A DNA stretch of 64,000 nucleotides. Origin: Rutidosis leptorrhynchoides (lineage: Eukaryota > Streptophyta > Magnoliopsida > Asterales > Asteraceae). Below are positions 56,546 to 64,000 of this stretch, in pieces; the first letter of the stretch is position 1; the number at the start of each line of letters is the position of its first letter. A program made the translations under genes and the position numbers. The DNA lies in the NCBI RefSeq assembly GCF_046630445.1, contig NC_092333.1, forward strand, positions 719,130,001 to 719,194,000, read 5' to 3'. Under the pieces are notes generated by a model. That model worked only from the letters and a program-made list of their open reading frames with translations. It had not been told where the DNA came from and did not search any database.

Positions 56546-57343
56546 ATTAATAATATATTTGTTATACTATATGTTATTTAGATGAATTTAATATATTTAA
56601 TTTATATGTTTTTATATAACTATTATTTATCATTAATAATAAAACTGTATATTAAGGTTTAATATATGTTTATATATTAAATGATATCTTTTACATATAG
56701 CTTAATTAATATCTTTTTAATAATAAAATATAGTGTAGTGTATTTTTATATAAAAATATCTATTTGTAATAATATTAATAGTTTTAGTGACAACAATATA
56801 ATAATTTTAGTAAGAATGATAATTATGATAATAAGTTTAATAATAACAATACTAATAATCATATTCATAATAATAATGATAATATTCATAATAATACTTA
56901 TGTTAATATAAATAATAATACTTATAGTGATAATAATCATAATAATGAATATGGTATTTATGATGATAATTATAATACTAATAATAACTATAATACTATT
57001 AACAATGATAATAATAGTAATAAATATAATAACCATAGTATCTCTAATAATAATACTTTTATTAATAATAATAACAGTGATATTAATAATAATAATGCTC
57101 ATAATACTATTAATAATGATAATAATGGTAATAATAATTATAACTATGTTAATAATAATAATACTAATGCTTATAAATGATACTAATACTAATATTGATG
57201 AAATTAGTAATAATTTTGATTATTTTCATATTAATAACACATATATATTAGTAATATTAATAATAATTATAATACTATAATCATAATAATAATAATAAAT
57301 GATAAATAACAAAGATCAAAATTATAATACTAATAATAACGAC

Positions 57344-57409
<66 letters not shown>

Positions 57410-58622
57410 TGGTAATAAAAACTACCTTCAAAAGCTTTCTTAAAAAAATGCTCCGAACCGGGCTCGAACCCGAGACCTCCCGTTCACTCACCAACACACT
57501 CAACCATCTGAACCAATTCATCTTTCTATTTTATAACCCTTTTGTATTTTAATTAACTCTTAACTGTTTCATCTTCTTTTTCTTCTTCTCAAATTCAGTT
57601 CGACAGACGTTATATCATAATCGATAACTCATTAAATTTGTTTTAAGACTTTTAATTGATATGTTAACGACATATATTAGGCTCTTTAATCAATTAAAAA
57701 ATAGATAAAAGAAGAAAAAAAATCAATCACCGAACCCGTTAATTACTTTATGAGCACAAAATCTGATTTTGAAATTTGGACACAATTAGGCTTTGATTAT
57801 AACATGAAATAGATGCTAAATCATCCTTATAACTTTTGAAATCATCAATTAAACTTGAATTATATCAGGAATTTCAAATTTGATCGAAGAACAATATGTT
57901 GACTTTTTAAGACCAAACTTTTGACTTCAAAATTCGGATTCACTAGAAAGAATTGGAGATTGAAAACTTACATATAGTTTGAATATAAGATTACCAACAC
58001 AACTGCATTCATAAATTTTTCAAATTGATTCGAAAACAAACCTTTGATACTTACAGTTCAAGAACACGAACTTCAAATATTGATTATGAATTTAGGACTG
58101 TTTTGGATGTTAATTATTACATGATTTATGTAGAAAATCGTTCCTAAAACCTTTAGAGACCATAAATTACAACAGAAACATCATTTAAATTATGAATTCG
58201 AATTAATAAGAAATCAGTTGACTTTTTGATTTAAACTTTGACTCGAAAATTGGAACACGATAGATAAAATTGGACCTTTAAACTTTGCAGTTAGATTAAA
58301 TGAAAGATTTCGGACAACACTGCATTAATAGATTTTAAAATTTTTTAAGAATTTGAATAATTTGAAAAATGTACATGAAACACAGGACTAGCAGTGTTCT
58401 TCGCCATTTTCTGTATTAAATTCGATTAAATAGAAAGTTGTGAAGGGTGTTTGTGATTAATAGAAGTAGTAGATGGAATGATGTACAACTCGACCAAACA
58501 TATAAAAATCGATTTTGAGATTCAATTTAATTTGGAGATTCAATTTAATAGATTTTGCTTATCGTGCCGGAAACATATAAAAATCAAGTTTAAATTTGGT
58601 CAAAAATTTTCAGGTCGTCACA
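55611..58622 (-). repeat. 3' LTR of element C (3012 bp)
   Basis: Contains an (AT)n array (56487-56540), TAA-rich DNA (56760-57410), a tRNA-like segment (57450-57522, minus strand, B box GGGTTCGAGCCCGG) and the hairpin block near 55900-55955. ORFs of poly-Ile/Asn type here are repeat translations. Confidence 0.9.
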
Positions 58623-58658
58623 GTACCTACCCGTTAAAGAAATTTCGTCCCGAAATTT
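58623..58658 (-). other. Polypurine tract region of element C
   Basis: AAATTTCGGGACGAAATTTC, then AACGGGTAGGTAC on the minus strand, adjacent to the LTR. Confidence 0.75.
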
Positions 58659-58966
58659 GATTGGAGTTGTCATGGTTATCAATAAACAAGTTTTCATGAC
58701 GAATATGAGTTGATAATTAGAGTTCTATTACCATTGAGTAATAAGGATAAAATAATTCGTTTATTTGAAAAGTACGAGTGAAGCTATCGTAAAAGAGTGA
58801 AATGAGAAAATAGAGATTTGCCTTATCTTTTGACGTCATCACGGTTGATCTCCGGATTAAAGAAAATCTTTGTAATCTATATAGGATTTGATTCTTCGGT
58901 AATCAAGGAAATTAGGATTCGCTTTAAATACGATCATCTGTTTTGATTGCTCTGTCAAATATTTTA

Positions 58967-58974
58967 CTATAAAT
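58967..58974 (+). promoter_or_regulatory. TATA box upstream of the antisense ORF
   Basis: CTATAAAT, 77 bases before the ATG at 59051, followed by a C/T-rich leader (CACCTTCTATTCTTTCTCCC). The same position in A has CTATAAAT on its antisense strand; B has a degenerate form (near 30623). Confidence 0.55.
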
Positions 58975-59050
58975 CCACCCCCTTCATTTCCTTACAACTC
59001 ACACCTTCTATTCTTTCTCCCTCAACTCATATTTTAAAGCATTAATTAAT

Positions 59051-59224
59051 ATGCTTCATCCAGTTCTGCTTCTTGATATATTCCTCACCTTCATATCTGT
59101 CATTCTTCTTTTTCATCTACCATCAGAAGAATCTATTTACTTTTACTATACTCTTGGTTTTATAGTATTTTTAGTTCTCCCGTGTCTTTATATTGCTATT
59201 TGCATTGATATATATGGTTTATAA
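59051..59224 (+). CDS. Antisense ORF of element C: 57-residue two-span membrane protein
   Basis: Starts MLHPVLLLDIFLTFISVILL, then FHLPSEESIYFYYTLG, then FIVFLVLPCLYIAICI and ends DIYGL before TAA. Two hydrophobic helices of about 17-20 residues flank a short acidic loop, as in a small hairpin membrane protein. The ORF lies in the 3' untranslated part of element C on the strand opposite to the element's transcript. Homologous frames exist in A (18786-18953) and B (to 30869), with the same stop position, mostly conservative replacements and one reading-frame break each. It is too short for standard gene finders. Antisense ORFs near the 3' LTR are known from Tat-group elements, but I do not recognise this protein. 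Confidence 0.6.
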   Translation: MLHPVLLLDIFLTFISVILLFHLPSEESIYFYYTLGFIVFLVLPCLYIAICIDIYGL

Positions 59225-59699
59225 TTTCTAAGTTGTTGTTGGGCTTTATACCTTCCCTTATATTCAAGAGTTCCATACTTTTGTCTCCTCTTCCCAACTT
59301 TAAGTCAAGTGAATAATGGTCCAGAATTCGTAGATATGGATTTTTAAATGAACATAGTTAATGTTCTAAGAAATGAATTGTACTGGCACGGTCTTGATTT
59401 TTCAAATTACCAGAATATCCTGGAAAAGACCGAATCATCAAGAAATATTTTCTTGATATTTTAGAGGTTAAATAGAATATAAGAGTCGTGTAACATAGCA
59501 CATGATGACGTTATGATCTGTGAATCATCACATTTCATTTAGAAACTCAGCATGAATTGCTGTAATATAATCACGTTGATCAAGTGTCATTATATTATAC
59601 TAACTCATGCTTCAGTTCCCAACACTACTTTAATAACATTCATATTTTAAATTTGAATTTTTCAGAATTTAGAAACTAAAACAGTTTTCTTTCTGATGT

Positions 59700-60060
59700 A
59701 ACACTGATATCGCGAAGAGATAAATGATTTTAGATAAGAATAGTTAAGAAAATATCTTCAGAAATATTGAGGATATTTATAATGAAGGATATGATGATAT
59801 CTTAGAATTTCTAATATCGAAGGACGATGAAGGGGAAAACGTATATATCAAAGTTATAATAAGACTTATTCGAATGAAAGGTTGAAGTTGATTCGCTGGA
59901 GCTATGATAATATTGGCTAATTTGAAAAGGAATTGCAAAGTTATTTTCGGTAATAACAACGCCACAGGAGCTAACACAGATACGTGTTAAACATTTACTC
60001 AGGTTCCGAGTGTTTTCAGGTGCATAACTATATGCATCAATCTTTACTTCATTAGATGAA
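59700..60060 (-). pseudogene. Second coding-like block of element C, shortened
   Basis: Minus-strand frames hold LLPKITLQFLFKLANI and IRISLIITLIY, matching B and A. The KSQR-containing part seen in B is missing here, and two blocks are joined near 59830, which points to a deletion. Confidence 0.4.
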
Positions 60061-61207
60061 GTGCAGTTGGTTCATCCTCTCGATTGAGGCGTTTTCAAGA
60101 ATCATGAAAGGTTTGAATGCAGATTGTAATCGTCAAGATACAAATAAGGTTTAAGATGAAATCAAGTGGCAACCTTGAAGAAATGTTTAGTTTCATATGT
60201 TATAATCAATATTTTAATTCATTTTAATTGTCCAATGTTAATAGTCCACAGTTGGTAGTCCACAATTAGTAGTTCAACAATTCATGTATAGTTTAATATA
60301 TAATATTAATACGTGTTGTGACCCGTTATATACATGTCTCAGACTCGATCACAACTCAAAGTATATATATTATTTTGGAATCAACCTCAACCCTGTATAG
60401 CTAACTCGATCATTACCGCATATAGAGTGTCTATGGTTATTCCAAATAATATATATAGATGCATCGATATGATATGTCAAAACATTGTATACGTGTCCTG
60501 ATATTTAAAATGAGTAAATAATAGTATTTAAATGACGATAAATAAAGTGCGTAAAATAAATAACAGAAATTAAATGACGATAATTAAAATTGCGAGAATT
60601 AAAATTGCGATATATAAATTGCGATAAATAAATGTAATAAGGAATTAATAGTTAGCTAGGAACAGTTAGCAAGGATTTTGTTAGCGTGGATTCTTAACAA
60701 AATTTCTCATAGTTAATTTGTTTATTTCTAACAAATTTTATTTTTGTCCAGTGTTTTCTTCATTATGCCTCTTGTTGGATTCTGATAAGTCAAAATCCAA
60801 ATATGAAATTGAATGAAAAATGGTTATTTTGTAGTGAATAGATTCGTATATCGGTGGTTGTAAGTAGGATAGTAAATGACTGTTGAATCAGATTCGAAGA
60901 ATGTATAATGTAACTTATTAATGTGAAATCTAAATATTCCTTGGGTATTACCTACCCGTTAAAATATTTTCATCATTACAGCTTGTACAAAAGAATTTTT
61001 AATTACAATCTTTATGAAAACATATATACATATATATTTTCTTCAGATGTAATCATGGATTTAATGAGTTAATATGATATTATTCTCATTTGCTTTTCGA
61101 TTTGAGCTAGAATAAGTAATCTCTAAAACTTTTAGAAATCACATATTCTTCGCAGAATATTTCTTCAATGAAGTTATGGATCAATACTTCATCATTCATT
61201 GTTGTTG

Positions 61208-61738
61208 TTACTCCTTGGTATCTATGGTGCGTATGATGTTAATGTTCGTGGGACAGAATGTGAAATTGAGGTTTGCGGTGCGGATATTGCTGTTGGTGAT
61301 GGTACTATTGGTGTTGCTAATGGTGGTACTGGTTATGCTACTGGTGCTGCCGATGGTGGTACGAAGCTCGTTGACTTCTTCTATTACACCGGGATGATTG
61401 TCGGTTCGGACGAGTGTATAAATAAGATCTAGAATCTGAGATAGTATATAATCGTGATGAGATACTCTGGAAATGAGAGAGAAGATGGTATTACGAACAG
61501 GTTCGCCGGTAAGTGCTTCAGGTTCTTCGCCGAGAGGGGAATGTGGTGGATGGAAGGGATCACCTTCTTCTTGTCTCCAATGATTAAGTAGGATACGAAC
61601 CCATCCCCAATTCATCCAGAATTGATGATGGCTAATTGGTTGATCCATTCCGGTAACACTATTTTCGGAGCTTGAGCGAAAATCTATATCGGGATAGCTG
61701 TTGGAATTCGAGGGACTTGAACTAGTTGCGAGTTCCAT
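61208..61738 (-). CDS. Sense ORF1 of element C, unrecognised protein
   Basis: The best copy of the ORF shared by A, B and C: 176 codons just after the primer site. It starts MELATSSSPSNSNSYPDIDF, then SSENSVTGMDQPISHHQFWM, WGWVRILLNHWRQEEGDPF, EEPEALTGEPVRNTIFSL, RVSHHDYILSQILDLIYTLV and NHPGVIEEVNELRTT. A Ser/Thr/Asn-rich tail is out of step with B and may follow a frameshift. The middle has a conserved tryptophan/arginine-rich part and predicted helices. There is no zinc knuckle, protease or RT motif. In position it replaces gag, so an RNA-binding or packaging role is possible but unproven. Confidence 0.6.
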   Translation of the reverse strand: MELATSSSPSNSNSYPDIDFRSSSENSVTGMDQPISHHQFWMNWGWVRILLNHWRQEEGDPFHPPHSPLGEEPEALTGEPVRNTIFSLISRVSHHDYILSQILDLIYTLVRTDNHPGVIEEVNELRTTIGSTSSITSTTISNTNSTITNSNIRTANLNFTFCPTNINIIRTIDTKE

Positions 61739-62091
61739 CTTGTACGGTTAGATAAAGGGTTTTATAAAATGATTTTCGGATATCGGATGATATTCTATAT
61801 ACATAGAATACTTATATATAGTACAGAAGATCCCGTAGATTACGGAGGGAATTAAGGAAACGTGTCGGACAAGGTTTAATGTGATGGGATATGAATTTGT
61901 CTGTACACCATCTATGCAATAATTGCAATAAGACATGTCGAGACTTAAGAATGATAAGCAAGTAATTTCGGACTAGGTATGATAAGCAAAACTTTTGACA
62001 TGTAGACACGGTCGAAGTCCAGATTCACCAATGCATCTAAACAACTATCAGTTAGACACACTAATGCAAGACCTAGTTCGCTAAGACCACC

Positions 62092-62103
62092 GCTCTGATA
62101 CCA
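62092..62103 (-). other. Primer binding site of element C
   Basis: TGGTATCAGAGC on the minus strand, two bases from the LTR end; initiator methionine tRNA type. Confidence 0.9.
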
Positions 62104-62105
62104 AC

Positions 62106-63022
62106 TCTAACGACCCGTCCTAATCCATCTGGACGAATACATTACATTTGGTTACATCGCGAGGTATTTGACCTCTAAATGATACATTTTACAAACATTG
62201 CATTCGTTTTTAAAAGACAAACTTTCATCACATCGAAAGTTGACGGCATGCATACCATTTCGTAATGTATTCATTAAAAATGACTTAATAATATTCTTGA
62301 TGAACTCAACGACTCGAATGCAACGTCTTTTGAAATATGTCATGAATGACTCCAAGTAATATCTCTAAAATGAGTAAATGCACAGCGGAAGATTTCATTA
62401 ATACCTGAGAATAAACATGCTTTAAAGTGTCAACCAAAAGGTTGGTGAGTTGATTAGTTTATCATAATCATTCATTTCCATCATTTTAATAGACCACAAG
62501 ATTTCATATATTGACACGCGTAACTCGCGAATTAAAATTCATTCATATGGTGAACACCTGGTAACCAACCTTAACAGGATGCATATAGAATATCCCCATC
62601 ATTCTGGGACTCACATCGGACATGATAAATCGAAGTACTAAAGCAGTTCAAATTCTCTGACTGGGGCTTGTTAGTGCCCATAGATCTATCTTTAGGATTC
62701 GCGTCAATTGGTGGCAATTATAATAAACACCAATTCTTAGGCTACCAAGCTAAAAAGGGGCATATTCGATTTGATAATCCAACCATAGAATGTAGTTTCG
62801 ATCACTTGTGTCTATTTCGTAAAGCATTTATAAAAGTAGCGCATGTATTCTCAGTCCCAAAAATATATATTGCAAAAGCATTAAAAAGGGAGCAAATGAA
62901 ACTCACAATACTGAATTTCGTAGTAAAAATACATATGACGGCATTGAAAAATGCAGGGTTGACCTCGGATTCACGAACCTATATCATTCATATATATATT
63001 AAAACATATAATCGTAATCGAG

Positions 63023-63089
<67 letters not shown>

Positions 63090-63546
63090 ATTAATAATAT
63101 ATTTGTTATACTATATGTTATTTAGATGAATTTAATATATTTAATTTATATGTTTTTATATAACTATTATTTATCATTAATAATAAAACTGTATATTAAG
63201 GTTTAATATATGTTTATATATTAAATGATATCTTTTACATATAGCTTAATTAATATCTTTTTAATAATAAAATATAGTGTAGTGTATTTTTATATATAAA
63301 ATATCTATTTGTAATAATATTAATAGTTTTAGTGACAACAATATAATAATTTTAGTAAGAATGATAATTATGATAATAAGTTTAATAATAACAATACTAA
63401 TAATCATATTAATAATAATAATGATAATATTCATAATAATACTTATGTTAATATAAATAATAATACTTATAGTGATAATAATCATAATAATGAATATGGT
63501 ATTTATGATGATAATTATAATACTAATAATAACTATAATACTAGTA

Positions 63547-63643
<97 letters not shown>

Positions 63644-63961
63644 CCATAGTATCACTAATAATAATACTTTTATTAATAATAATAATAATAGTGATATTAA
63701 TAATAATAATGCTCATAATACTATTAATAATGATAATAATGGTAATAATAATTATAACTATGTTAATAATAATACTAATGCTTATAAATGATACTAATAC
63801 TAATATTGATGAAATTAGTAATAATTTTGATTATTTTCATATTAATAACACATATATATTAGTAATATTAATAATTAATAATAATTATAATACTATAATC
63901 ATAATAATAATAATAAATGATAAATAACAAAGATCAAAATTATAATACTAATAATAATGAC

Positions 63962-64000
<39 letters not shown>
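62106..64000 (-). repeat. 5' LTR of element C, truncated by the window end
   Basis: Matches the 3' LTR from its outer end. Compared with it, this copy has an extra stretch near 62865-62900 and a long pure TAA array (63550-63640) where the sister has unique AT-rich sequence. The hairpin block is near 62400-62450 and an (AT)n array at 63027-63085. Confidence 0.9.

Larger units (their letters stand above)
55611..64000 (-). mobile_element. Element C: non-autonomous LTR retrotransposon, cut by the window end
   Basis: 3' LTR (55611-58622), polypurine tract, 3.5-kb interior, primer site and the first 1.9 kb of the 5' LTR are seen, all on the minus strand. In sense the LTR starts TGTGACGACCTG and ends GGGTCGTTAGA, not CA. 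The five bases before it are GTTCA; the partner is outside. The interior layout is the same as in A and B, with both shared ORFs best kept here. Confidence 0.85.

Overview
This is nuclear DNA from a flowering plant: very AT-rich, full of (AT)n and (ATT/TAA)n arrays, with plant-type LTR retrotransposons and a plant-only gene family. The repeat types suggest a eudicot, possibly Asteraceae, but that is an impression from sequence style and not a proof. About nine tenths of the window is transposable elements, many nested. I name them A to E, in an order that follows how complete they are.

Layout. 1-4480: 3' end of a chromovirus-type Ty3/gypsy element (D; integrase, chromodomain, 3' LTR), inserted into an LTR of a reversed, internally deleted relative (E, 4481-9911). 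E lies in a remnant of an Athila-like ORF1 (9912-10369). An (ATT)n-rich stretch follows. 11519-22949: complete non-autonomous LTR element A (target duplication GTTTA). 22950-23958: a SINE-like tail and a hAT MITE (23480-23909, 8-bp duplication GTTTGTAG). 23959-49471: an old hAT transposon (duplication TTTATGAC), split by a Tat-like gag-protease retrotransposon (24807-47881, duplication ATTGC). That element carries LTR element B in its 5' LTR (26225-38503, duplication TTATG) and a solo LTR in its protease (41505-44527, duplication AATAA). 49472-50851: a tRNA-derived SINE and a small MITE. 50852-52613: the one convincing host gene, an organ-specific protein (S2/P4 type) with a two-exon structure, signal peptide and twelve 25-residue repeats. 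52778-53811: a PIF/Harbinger-type non-autonomous element carrying a 96-aa ORF. 53918-54394: a copia-type LTR. 55611-64000: LTR element C, cut by the window end.

A, B and C share an initiator-methionine tRNA primer site, a chromovirus-like polypurine tract and LTR ends like those of D, but have no gag, protease, RT or integrase. They look like passengers that depend on D-like autonomous elements. Instead of the usual genes they share a sense ORF of about 175 codons just after the primer site, a second decayed coding-like block, and, most notably, an antisense small-membrane-protein ORF near the 3' LTR. That antisense frame, its stop codon and (in A and C) an upstream TATA box are preserved. 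This is the strongest candidate here for an undescribed element-encoded gene. All homology statements are from recognition by eye; no database search was run.
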